NCBI GenBank assembly: GCA_016192885.1
Contig: JACPTH010000153.1
Span: 1 to 9,341 of the forward strand
Reading direction: 5' to 3'
Length of the DNA: 9,341 nt
DNA from: a bacterium
GTDB taxonomy: Bacteria > Muiribacteriota > Ozemobacteria > Ozemobacterales > Ozemobacteraceae
Shown one piece after another: positions 1-5,992 of this stretch. The number at the start of each line of letters is the position of its first letter. Positions within the stretch are counted from its first letter, which is position 1. The notes under the pieces are model-generated. The model did no database searches. It was not told the origin of the DNA and saw only the letters and a list, made by a program, of their open reading frames with translations. A program made the translations under genes and the position numbers.

Positions 1-650
1 GAGGTTCTTCATTCTCCGGGTGGCCGCAAAATACCGTTCCGAATTTGTATTGGCCCTTTGAAGCGGGAGTAACGGATGTTAATGGGGACGGAAAAAAAGA
101 AATCTATACCACTACCCCCGAAAAGAAATTCATTTTATGGAACAAGGACGGTGAAGTCGTAAATTCATTTGGATTAAGCGATGCGGCTCATTCGGCTCCA
201 AGGGCGGCCGATATCAACTCCGACGGCCAAATTGAATTCATTATTACTCAAGCCGACGGGAGCGTTAACGTAGTTGATCAAACCGGAAAACCTCTCCAAG
301 GTTGGCCTTACAAAACTTCTCATTCAATTTACTCCGCCCCTCAAATAGTTGATTTAGACGGCGACGGAAAACTCGACATCGTGTATACCGCATGGAACCC
401 CGAAGGAGTCGGAAAACAAGCAGGATATGTTATGGCGCTTGACTGCCTAGGAAAACCGTTGCCTAGCTTCCCAAAATATATCGGAAAGTCCATTGCTCCG
501 GTAACCATTGCCGACCTTGATGGTGACGGCTTTCTCGAAATAATTGCTTCCGGCGGGATTAACTATACCGATGACCAGCTTCACGTTTTTCCAACAAACG
601 GCAAAATTCCAATAAAAATCGCGGTTCTTGGCACCCAAGTTAGTTTCTGA
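1..650 (+). CDS. FG-GAP/VCBS repeat beta-propeller protein, C-terminal part (5' end outside window)
   Basis: The reading frame is open from base 3 to the TGA at 648-650, so the true start lies upstream. The visible 215 or so residues carry four DxDxDG-type loops typical of FG-GAP/VCBS propeller blades: DVNGDG (from base 75), DINSDG (210), DLDGDG (351) and DLDGDG (513), spaced 45, 47 and 54 residues apart. GWP motifs occur in the first visible residues and between the second and third loops, also usual in these proteins. In the family these loops bind calcium in an integrin-alpha-like propeller, normally outside the cytoplasm. The upstream part, which would carry the signal peptide, is not visible. 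The last blade is short and the C-terminus ends in IAVLGTQVSF without a sorting motif. The specific role is unknown. The next gene starts 9 nt after the stop, so the two are probably co-transcribed. Confidence 0.85.
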   Translation, partial: GSSFSGWPQNTVPNLYWPFEAGVTDVNGDGKKEIYTTTPEKKFILWNKDGEVVNSFGLSDAAHSAPRAADINSDGQIEFIITQADGSVNVVDQTGKPLQGWPYKTSHSIYSAPQIVDLDGDGKLDIVYTAWNPEGVGKQAGYVMALDCLGKPLPSFPKYIGKSIAPVTIADLDGDGFLEIIASGGINYTDDQLHVFPTNGKIPIKIAVLGTQVSF

Positions 651-659
651 GGGTTTTTC

Positions 660-1955
660 GTGAATAAAAAAAAGCCATCAGTAGTAATTTTGGTTTATTG
701 TTATTTGTATTTGTTACCATATGCAGCATATTGCCAAAAAAATGACAATGTTATCAAATTCATAGAAAATGGAAAGGAATGCTACAATCAAAAAGATTTT
801 TTTGGGGCTGCGGACGAATTTGAAAATGCCTTGCTGTTAGATTCATCAAATATTGAGGCAAAGATTTGGCTGGCTAAATCTTACATCGATTTGAAGATGC
901 TCCGAAAAGCCCAAGATCTTTTGAATAAGGCAAGAAGGCAAGCTCCGGAAAACCCTGAGGTTATTAAATTGTTTCAGCTTTTGGGCGCCGATGTAATTCC
1001 CAGGGTTCGAAAGGAACCGGACCCCGTTATTTTTGAGACGATCGCGCTTATCGGTTCCAACCCTTCCTTGAGGCCTTTTGGTTTGGTAATTCCCGAATCC
1101 AAAGTCAAAACCGAGTCCCCGCCAACTTTCCACGATAAAATTGACGAAATCGAGATTGAAGCAATGGAACCCGCGACAGAATCAATGATTTTGGGCGGAA
1201 ATGAAACCGGTCCTTTGGCCGAGGCTTTCAATGAATGGGCGGAAAAAGGTCTCTCAAACGGTCTTGATAAATATTTTGATATAGTTCTTGCTGATAAAGC
1301 CTTGGGGGCCATTGACGATCATCGGCTTTTACAAGAGGGTTTTAAATTTTTCCAGCCTCGATTTCAGGCAAATCAAAACGATAATGAAGCCCGATTTTAT
1401 GTTGGAATGATTCTTTATTTTAACGGTGATTTCGAAGGTTCCGCGAAGGTTCTTAACCCCTTGCGCGATTCCCCGCCTCAAAAGGGTTCCTTTGAAATCG
1501 TGATTTCCAATTTAGACAAAACAAAAACTGAACGAGAGGCTATTGAACTTGCAATGAAGCGCGAAAAGGAGGCTCAGGAAGCCGCGGAAAAAGAAGCCGA
1601 AAGAATCGCCGCCGAGCAAAAAGCGGCCGCCGCCAACCCGGCAGGTACAGGTACCGCCAGTTCTTCAGAAACTCTTGATTTTGACGGATATGAAAATTAT
1701 AAAAGGGGAAATCTTGACGTCGCCATTGAAAAGTTCAATTTAGCGATTAAGGCGGACGGGACGAAACCAAAGATTTACTACCATCTTGGCCAAGCTTTTG
1801 TTGATAAAGCGCTTGCCGGAGAAACCGATAACTTTGACCGTGCTATTGAAGCCTTCAACAACGTTATTCGCTTAGAGCCTTCAAGCAAGTTAGCCAAAGA
1901 TTCTGAAATAATGATTAAAGACATTGTTGCCGCAAAGAATTCGTTGAAACAGTAA
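660..1955 (+). CDS. Exported tetratricopeptide-repeat (TPR) protein
   Basis: This 431-residue protein starts with GTG at 660, supported by GAGGG at 649-653 (6-nt spacing) overlapping the previous stop. Residues 1-25 are a basic then hydrophobic export signal ending PYAAYC. The cysteine does not fit a lipobox, so a cleaved or anchored signal is more likely than a lipoprotein. Residues about 32-99 form two TPRs (CYNQKDFFGAADEFENALLL, then SYIDLKMLRKAQDLLNKARR). A further TPR-like helix pair lies near 243-270, and residues about 344-420 hold a C-terminal TPR pair (NLDVAIEKFNLAIKA, FDRAIEAFNNVIRLEPSS). Residues 290-325 are a Glu/Lys/Ala-rich, probably coiled linker. TPRs are protein-protein scaffolds, so a periplasmic assembly or docking role is inferred. 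No catalytic motif is seen and no clear terminator follows. Confidence 0.85.
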   Translation: MNKKKPSVVILVYCYLYLLPYAAYCQKNDNVIKFIENGKECYNQKDFFGAADEFENALLLDSSNIEAKIWLAKSYIDLKMLRKAQDLLNKARRQAPENPEVIKLFQLLGADVIPRVRKEPDPVIFETIALIGSNPSLRPFGLVIPESKVKTESPPTFHDKIDEIEIEAMEPATESMILGGNETGPLAEAFNEWAEKGLSNGLDKYFDIVLADKALGAIDDHRLLQEGFKFFQPRFQANQNDNEARFYVGMILYFNGDFEGSAKVLNPLRDSPPQKGSFEIVISNLDKTKTEREAIELAMKREKEAQEAAEKEAERIAAEQKAAAANPAGTGTASSSETLDFDGYENYKRGNLDVAIEKFNLAIKADGTKPKIYYHLGQAFVDKALAGETDNFDRAIEAFNNVIRLEPSSKLAKDSEIMIKDIVAAKNSLKQ

Positions 1956-2033
1956 GTATATGCAGAATCTTACGTATCACCTCAAAAATTCCTCCGATGT
2001 ACTTCGGCTTGCGAATAAATAGTAAGTTAGGTA

Positions 2034-2041
2034 GAATGTTT
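2034..2041. repeat. Target-site duplication, left copy (GAATGTTT)
   Basis: This 8-bp direct repeat is identical to bases 2229-2236 and directly abuts the left terminal inverted repeat. Deleting one copy plus the 187-bp element restores a continuous sequence reading ...GTAGAATGTTTTTATGATA..., which is a plausible pre-insertion state. Confidence 0.75.
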
Positions 2042-2075
2042 GTAAGCGTTCAGCTATCAGCTGTAAGCTAAAAGC
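2041..2075. repeat. Left terminal array of five 7-bp units ending in AGC
   Basis: The left end divides exactly into TGTAAGC, GTTCAGC, TATCAGC, TGTAAGC and TAAAAGC. Each unit is 7 bp and ends in AGC. In reverse complement they read GCTTACA, GCTGAAC, GCTGATA, GCTTACA and GCTTTTA, matching the heptad phase of the right end (2195-2229). Base 2041 is shared with the target duplication. Confidence 0.7.
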
Positions 2076-2228
2076 ACCGAGTAATGCGGTGTAGGAGGCG
2101 GTCGCGACCGTCCCTACTTGAAATGTTGAAGGGTTTTCAAAGTTTGATATTTTTTTGGAGCGATGTGGTGGATAAAGAATTTCCTAGGTTTTTTGCTGAA
2201 TGCTGACCGCTGATAGCTGAAGGCTTAC
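2042..2228. mobile_element. MITE-like non-coding insertion element, 187 bp
   Basis: The ends are GTAAGCGTTCAGCTATCAGC (2042-2061) and, inverted, GCTGATAGCTGAAGGCTTAC (2209-2228), which match at 19 of 20 positions. The similarity decays further inward. The element is flanked on both sides by the 8-bp direct repeat GAATGTTT (2034-2041 and 2229-2236), as expected for a target-site duplication. No ORF of useful length lies inside, so it would need a transposase supplied elsewhere. These are the defining features of a MITE. The family is not recognised. Its right end abuts the 5' region of the large pseudopilin gene. Confidence 0.8.
2091..2117. repeat. GC-rich palindrome inside the MITE-like element
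   Basis: The core CGGTCGCGACCG (2099-2110) is a perfect 12-bp palindrome. The arms extend outward to GTAGG...CCCTAC at 2091-2117 with one bulged A (2096) and one G-T pair. It could extrude as a cruciform, or fold as an RNA hairpin if transcribed. It may be the recognition core of the element or an older repeat nested in it. Confidence 0.75.
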
Positions 2229-2229
2229 G
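2195..2229. repeat. Right terminal array of five 7-bp units beginning with GCT
   Basis: The right end divides into GCTGAAT, GCTGACC, GCTGATA, GCTGAAG and GCTTACG. Four of five units begin with GCTGA and the fifth begins with GCT. The array is in inverted orientation relative to 2041-2075, so the terminal inverted repeats are made of short tandem heptads. Base 2229 is shared with the target duplication. Confidence 0.7.
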
Positions 2230-2242
2230 AATGTTTTTATGA
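2219..2242 (+). promoter_or_regulatory. Altered translation-initiation region with a 3-codon mini-ORF
   Basis: GAAGG at 2219-2223, contributed by the end of the inserted element, lies 15 nt before the ATG at 2239, which is long for a Shine-Dalgarno. It is however 7 nt before another ATG at 2231. That frame reads ATG TTT TTA TGA and its stop overlaps the gene's own ATG as ATGA (2239-2242). Re-initiation from this mini-ORF could drive the pseudopilin gene. This is inferred from spacing only. Confidence 0.35.
2229..2236. repeat. Target-site duplication, right copy (GAATGTTT)
   Basis: Identical to 2034-2041 and abutting the right terminal inverted repeat. It ends 2 nt before the ATG at 2239 of the large pseudopilin gene, so the insertion landed in the translation-initiation region of that gene. 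Confidence 0.75.
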
Positions 2243-4728
2243 TACGAAGCCGAAATGGGATGCTCCTTGGAATCGTAATGCTTATTTCAAGCATTCTGGC
2301 CATTTTTATTTTTTCGTATAACCAAGTGGTTCGGCAGCAAAACATTCGAGCGCATCATGAAAGATTAGGGCAGGTTTCCGCGACTTTAGCGCTTACCGGC
2401 GTTTCTCTTTTGGCCGAAAACGCTATCGGCTCAGATACTATTATTCAAACCGCCGCACCGCAGCTTTTTTCAACAATCTCAGGGCAAAACGAGCCTGAAA
2501 GTTTTGTCGCGAAGTCATCAGATGATCCGCCATCGCCTAGTAATATCTGCCGGAAAGTAAAAGAAGATTTCCAAGCATATTTAGACAGCATCGACTATTT
2601 AGACCCCGATTACCCCCCCAAATGCCGGCGAATGGAAATTTCCTTCGAAAACATTCAACAATTATCAAAAGACCAAACTTTCCTTCAAGGCCGGGATCCC
2701 GTTGAAAAGTTGGGGGAGGTTGTTTTTTCTTGCATGGTCGAATGCGGCGGAGATATGGTTGTCCGCGGAATTAAGCGCAGGGCTAAGATAAAGCGCCAGT
2801 TTAAAATCGTTAGCATGGTTCCCGGGCCTTTCTCGCGGTTCACTTTGTTCGTTCCTTACACTCCAACCGCGTATTCGTATAATATTTTGGGAGTAAAATA
2901 CGATGGGACCAAAGACGCAAATTTTCAGCCTTTCGGGAAAGCTTTTGAACCGCTGAAAATTTTTAATGGGACTTCCTCGCCAAGTATTAACCCCCCCAAT
3001 CCTGCGTTTCCGCCTCCGGTCGAAAAGGATGACCTCGAAAACCGCGGTTGGGTTTTTTTAGGCCCTAGCTCCGATTTAACATCCACGCCCCTAACTTGCA
3101 ACAACCCTATAATTCTGAAGATGGCTTCCGGTTACTCGACGTTCGCGGGGGGGCATTTTATGATTTATCCAAAACTCATTTCTAACCCGCCGAACCCCGA
3201 TTTGTTAGTTGTTCCCCCCGAAATGATAAATGATCCAACCTATTTTCGCCTTCCACCGTCGCCCCCATGGCCTCCGCCCGCGCTCCCCCCGCCCGGAGGA
3301 GACAGCCCGGCAGTAATAGGCACTTGTCTCCAGGGTTTTTTTACTTTCGATAGTCAACCAAGCATACTAACCAAAGGAGCGGCAGGTTACGGCCTTTGGC
3401 CGACGCTCCAATTGCCTACCGATCCTGGTCCTAACCAAGACCCCAGTAGGAATTGCGCCGCATCTTGGTTGTTCCCGTTTGGAGATCTAAATCAACCCTC
3501 CCGCACTTTAATGGTTGGGCCTGTTCATACCGGTTTGTTGCAGTTTTATTTTTTGAAAGACGCGGCTATTCCCCCCACATGGAAGCAAATGATAAAAGGG
3601 GTTCCATTGCTAGGCTATGATTGCACAAAATTCATTCAAGCTCCTATTGGGCCCCCCGGCCCTCTGGTTCCAACATACGCGGATATTTTTGTCAAAACCC
3701 CGCCTGGGCCTTACTCTTCCTATGTCCCTCTTTTTCCCTTCAAAGAAGCCTACGATAGTTTTTCCCGCGTTCAACCCGTGGTTCATCTTCCTAGCCAGGC
3801 TCCCCCCAGGAACATCCCATTTAATGTTTTTTTCGAATTCATGAAATATCAAAGCAGCGAATCTTATCCGCCTCTGACAGGCGGCGCACCCTCCTTGCAA
3901 AACAATCTTTCCGAATTCTACGTTCCGGCGTGCAATACCATCAACAATATTACCGCGGACCACCCAATTCCGGGCGTCCATCCATTTAATCCCTTCATAA
4001 TTCGGCTGAATAATGATAAAGAAGGCCCGCCTACACCCGATAACACATATTTTTCAGGTGACCTAAGGGCATTTCAGGTCGAGCAAAGCAATTTAATGGG
4101 TCGAATTACTCATGTTGTCGATCTTTCCGAAGCCGGCGATTTAGATGACGAAAATAACCAAGTAAAGAATCTGTTTTATTTAAAGAACGGGAAGTGGGTT
4201 CCAAAATCTTCCGGAATTTACTATGTCAAGCGCAGGCCCGGGGCAAGTGAAAAAATCAAGCTTCCCGGTAAGATTAATCTTAATCCGCCAAATGTTAATC
4301 GCTCAATGATGCTTATTTTCGACAAGTGCGATGTTGAAATTCCTGATGTAATTGAAAGCGAATACGTTCAAGACTCGCCAAAAAACCTTTTTTCCGTGAT
4401 TGCGTTAAAGGGGAGCATTTTCCTCGGAACCTCGAATGAAATTGACGCCTATTTAGTGGCTCTTAATCCTGGAGACGGCACGAACCCGGGCGGGCGTCTT
4501 TTGGCGAATGGGGTAAAAAAGATGAAAATTTTCGGCGGGGTGGCGGTGTGGGAAATGGGTTTGGGGCCTGCATATGCCACCACCATGGACGCCGACAATT
4601 TTTATGAAGGGGGGAAAATTTCCTACAACCCTCGATTTAACCCTAGTTCAAGTTTATACCCATCCACTCGAATCGCGATATTGGAAGATAAAGCAAGCGT
4701 GATTGAAATCACGGGAGGAGAATCTTGA
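2239..4728 (+). CDS. Large pilin-like (GspK/PilX-type) protein, 829 aa
   Basis: The N-terminus MIRSRNG followed by MLLGIVMLISSILAIFIF (residues 8-25) has the layout of a type IV pilin-like leader: a short basic leader, a Gly at 7 as possible prepilin-peptidase site, then a hydrophobic helix. Position +5, usually Glu, is Ile12. Lack of Glu5 is characteristic of GspK-type tip pseudopilins and common in PilX-like proteins. At 829 residues it is far longer than the roughly 320 of classical GspK. The body has proline-rich segments (about 245-264 and 337-353, the latter with PPSPPWPPPALPPP) and scattered cysteines. The C-terminal third (about 650-829) looks beta-rich, ending KISYNPRF...AILEDKASVIEITG. 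It is the first gene of a coupled operon: GGGAGGAG near its 3' end serves the next gene and the stop overlaps that start by 4 nt. It probably sits at a filament tip. The first ATG is used here. ATG 2260 would remove the basic leader. Confidence 0.7.
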   Translation: MIRSRNGMLLGIVMLISSILAIFIFSYNQVVRQQNIRAHHERLGQVSATLALTGVSLLAENAIGSDTIIQTAAPQLFSTISGQNEPESFVAKSSDDPPSPSNICRKVKEDFQAYLDSIDYLDPDYPPKCRRMEISFENIQQLSKDQTFLQGRDPVEKLGEVVFSCMVECGGDMVVRGIKRRAKIKRQFKIVSMVPGPFSRFTLFVPYTPTAYSYNILGVKYDGTKDANFQPFGKAFEPLKIFNGTSSPSINPPNPAFPPPVEKDDLENRGWVFLGPSSDLTSTPLTCNNPIILKMASGYSTFAGGHFMIYPKLISNPPNPDLLVVPPEMINDPTYFRLPPSPPWPPPALPPPGGDSPAVIGTCLQGFFTFDSQPSILTKGAAGYGLWPTLQLPTDPGPNQDPSRNCAASWLFPFGDLNQPSRTLMVGPVHTGLLQFYFLKDAAIPPTWKQMIKGVPLLGYDCTKFIQAPIGPPGPLVPTYADIFVKTPPGPYSSYVPLFPFKEAYDSFSRVQPVVHLPSQAPPRNIPFNVFFEFMKYQSSESYPPLTGGAPSLQNNLSEFYVPACNTINNITADHPIPGVHPFNPFIIRLNNDKEGPPTPDNTYFSGDLRAFQVEQSNLMGRITHVVDLSEAGDLDDENNQVKNLFYLKNGKWVPKSSGIYYVKRRPGASEKIKLPGKINLNPPNVNRSMMLIFDKCDVEIPDVIESEYVQDSPKNLFSVIALKGSIFLGTSNEIDAYLVALNPGDGTNPGGRLLANGVKKMKIFGGVAVWEMGLGPAYATTMDADNFYEGGKISYNPRFNPSSSLYPSTRIAILEDKASVIEITGGES
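4713..4727 (+). promoter_or_regulatory. Strong Shine-Dalgarno plus TTG start of the PilV/GspI-like gene
   Basis: GGGAGGAG at 4713-4720 is followed 4 nt later by TTG at 4725. The TTG overlaps the upstream stop as TTGA. It is the only start that keeps the basic leader and the prepilin cleavage site. The next ATG (4750) would delete them. Confidence 0.75.
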
Positions 4729-5246
4729 ATTCTCGCGGCGGGCTTTCGATGGTTGAAGTCATGTTCGCCGTGGTAATTGCCGGTTTAGCGCTTGGCCCGT
4801 TAATTTCAAATTTGAGCTCATCAAATAAAGCCAGCACGGCTTCAATGTACGAAGTGATGGCCGTCCATTACGCCAACGAGCTTTCCGAGCAATTGAGACG
4901 CCTTTCCCCGTATTTAACCGACATCCAGGGAATAACCGGGCAGACTCTGGATTCGCTTCTTTCAGACCCGGATTTTAATACCGAATTATCCGCCACTAGT
5001 CAGCCGCCAAAGGGAATCTATGTTCCCGGGACGAATGTAACCCTTTTTCTATCTCCTTTAGAACCCAGTTTTTACGAGCGCAAGGTGGATGTTAGAAAAA
5101 TCGCCCCCCCGGCGGGTTTGAGTGTTTTGAATTCAGGCACGTACTGGGACGTAAAAATTATTCTATCTTGGAAATTGAGCCCTAATGAACCGGTTAGCGC
5201 AAAACATTCCGCCAATTTTTCTCTTATCTTGTGGGAAAAACCGTGA
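4725..5246 (+). CDS. Type IV prepilin-like minor pseudopilin (PilV/GspI-like)
   Basis: A 173-residue protein with a class III leader: MNSRGG followed by LSMVEVMFAVVIAGLALGPLI, with cleavage expected after Gly6 and the conserved Glu at +5 (Glu11). The hydrophobic helix spans about residues 7-28 and is followed by a polar helix (SSSNKASTASMYEVMAVHYANELSEQL) and a C-terminal beta-rich head ending WDVKIILSWKLSP...LILWEKP. Length and plan fit minor pseudopilins of type II secretion or type IV pili. PilV versus GspI cannot be decided. It starts with TTG behind GGGAGGAG and overlaps the previous stop (TTGA) and the next start (GTGA at 5243). After cleavage by PilD/GspO it would enter the inner membrane. 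A C7 run lies at 5104-5110. Confidence 0.85.
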   Translation: MNSRGGLSMVEVMFAVVIAGLALGPLISNLSSSNKASTASMYEVMAVHYANELSEQLRRLSPYLTDIQGITGQTLDSLLSDPDFNTELSATSQPPKGIYVPGTNVTLFLSPLEPSFYERKVDVRKIAPPAGLSVLNSGTYWDVKIILSWKLSPNEPVSAKHSANFSLILWEKP

Positions 5247-5632
5247 AAATAATTAGCGGGTTTTCATTGGTTGAAGCGGTTGTTATGATCGTGGTTTTTT
5301 CAATCATTTTCATGACCTTTCAAGCTTTTTTTTCGCACGGGGTTCGTAGCACAATGAAGGGACAAGACACGCTTCAAGCCATTCGAGAATCGAGCATTAT
5401 TTTCTCACAACTTGAAAAAGATTTTTTGGCATCCAATCAAATTGATGCCGGGGCGGCAATTCTTTCCCTTGACATATCGACCCAAGATTTGCCTCCAATT
5501 GGCGACCCTCAATATGGCAACATGCTTTCTTTAGGTTCTCGAAACGCAACGGTAACCTATTCCCTCGAGGGAGCGTCAGAGAAATACATTTTACGACGCA
5601 TGATTAAAGGAAATTTGCCGTACCAAGAATGA
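5243..5632 (+). CDS. Pseudopilin, PilW/GspJ-like, N-terminal frame of an interrupted gene
   Basis: The leader MKIISG is followed by FSLVEAVVMIVVFSIIFM, a classic prepilin site with cleavage after Gly6 and Glu at +5 (Glu11). I chose GTG 5243 because it overlaps the previous stop as GTGA, like the other junctions. GTG 5231 would add four residues but has no Shine-Dalgarno. This frame gives 129 residues and stops at TGA 5630-5632 after KGNLPYQE, just where a PilW/GspJ-like head normally continues with its last beta strands. The next frame (5629-5835) supplies such strands. Joined by a -1 shift the product would be about 197 residues, a normal GspJ/PilW size. The gene is therefore split by a lesion, a sequence error or programmed frameshifting. 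Confidence 0.75.
   Translation: MKIISGFSLVEAVVMIVVFSIIFMTFQAFFSHGVRSTMKGQDTLQAIRESSIIFSQLEKDFLASNQIDAGAAILSLDISTQDLPPIGDPQYGNMLSLGSRNATVTYSLEGASEKYILRRMIKGNLPYQE
5608..5632 (+). other. Candidate -1 frameshift window with heptamer A AAT TTG
   Basis: The upstream frame ends at TGA 5630-5632. The downstream frame opens only after TAA 5605-5607, so any join must happen in this short interval. Bases 5611-5617 read A AAT TTG in the phase of the upstream frame, which matches the X XXY YYZ slippery form. Slipping back by one would re-pair AAT to AAA and TTG to TTT and continue as AVPRMKTFEVLL. No strong stimulatory hairpin was recognised downstream. Confidence 0.4.
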
Positions 5633-5835
5633 AAACATTTGAGGTGCTTCTTGTTGAGAAAGAGCACAAGATTGACCCGGCCTCCGTCGACCCTGACTTC
5701 ACGCAAAAGCAGGTTTTCGTTAGAATCGTTGTTCTCTCGAAGGACCCGAGATTTCCTACGAAGGAAGTTCAATTAACTTCTTTTTTCGTTACAAGTCAAA
5801 TGTCAGCCAGCAATTGGAATTACTTTTACGATTAG
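5629..5835 (+). CDS. C-terminal pseudopilin fragment or -1 frame continuation, 68 aa
   Basis: The frame starts MKTFEVLLVEKE and ends SASNWNYFYD. It has no signal peptide or leader. Its alternating strands (VFVRIVVLSKD, EVQLTSFFVTSQM) resemble the C-terminal sheet of PilW/GspJ-like heads, so I read it as the missing end of the previous gene. The ATG overlaps the upstream stop as ATGA, so translational coupling to a separate peptide is possible, but the nearest purine-rich stretch (AAAGGA, 5606-5611) is 17 nt upstream, too far for a good ribosome site. Alone it would be unlikely to fold as a pilin. Confidence 0.5.
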   Translation: MKTFEVLLVEKEHKIDPASVDPDFTQKQVFVRIVVLSKDPRFPTKEVQLTSFFVTSQMSASNWNYFYD

Positions 5836-5843
5836 GAGTTTTT

Positions 5844-5873
5844 TTGCATCTGCTCAATAATTCGGGGTAAAAT
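5844..5873 (+). promoter_or_regulatory. Candidate sigma-70-type promoter for the structured leader
   Basis: TTGCAT (5844-5849) and TAAAAT (5868-5873) are separated by 18 nt. Transcription would start near 5880 and run into the hairpins and terminator ending at 5992. This is a match by eye only, and the organism's own promoter consensus is unknown. Confidence 0.3.
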
Positions 5874-5909
5874 GAAAATTGGCAATAAAGCTGAAAACAT
5901 ATTTTCGGA

Positions 5910-5986
5910 GGGCGCACCGCGCCTGACCGCGGGGTGTGAGACAAGCGAATTCACTTCGCTTGTTGAGAGGGGGGGCGCGTGCCCCC
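5910..5986 (+). promoter_or_regulatory. Possible attenuator-like leader with mutually exclusive stems
   Basis: Bases 5910-5923 (GGGCGCACCGCGCC) can pair with 5974-5986 (GGCGCGTGCCCCC), giving 12 pairs with one C-C mismatch and one bulge. The second arm is also needed by the terminator hairpin (5971-5986), so the two structures exclude each other. A third hairpin at 5915-5936 (CCGCG/CGCGG core, loop CCTGAC) would sequester the first arm. This is the anti-antiterminator, antiterminator and terminator logic of an attenuator. No known riboswitch class is recognised. It lies 160 nt before the dockerin-like gene. Confidence 0.35.
5941..5963. repeat. Perfect 9-bp hairpin (ACAAGCGAA / TTCGCTTGT)
   Basis: The arms 5941-5949 and 5955-5963 are perfectly complementary around a 5-nt loop (TTCAC). 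It sits between the upstream GC-rich segment and the terminator and would remain formed in either alternative fold. Confidence 0.8.
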
Positions 5987-5992
5987 TTTTTT
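5969..5992 (+). terminator. Intrinsic terminator
   Basis: GGGGGC (5971-5976) pairs with GCCCCC (5981-5986) around the loop GCGT, extendable by G-U pairs, followed at once by six T (5987-5992). It lies about 134 nt after the last pseudopilin stop and would end either that operon or a short leader transcript from the candidate promoter at 5844. Confidence 0.8.

Noticed and set aside
726..737. Lipobox at the end of the TPR protein signal (AAYC)
   Set aside because: The bulky Tyr at -1 and lack of Leu at -3 do not fit a lipoprotein signal.
974..1312. Long minus-strand frame opposite the TPR gene
   Set aside because: It lies wholly inside a well-supported gene on the + strand, has no recognisable motif, and is best explained as a shadow frame.
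2041..2229. CRISPR-like array from the spaced heptads
   Set aside because: The units are 7 bp, tandem without spacers, and inverted between the two ends, which fits a mobile element and not a CRISPR.
3610..3981. Minus- and plus-strand alternative frames within the large pseudopilin gene
   Set aside because: No ribosome site or domain. They overlap a continuous 829-codon frame with a prepilin-like N-terminus.
5231..5242. GTG 5231 as start of the PilW/GspJ-like gene
   Set aside because: It has no ribosome site, while GTG 5243 forms a GTGA overlap with the previous stop like its neighbours. The difference is only four residues, so it is not excluded.
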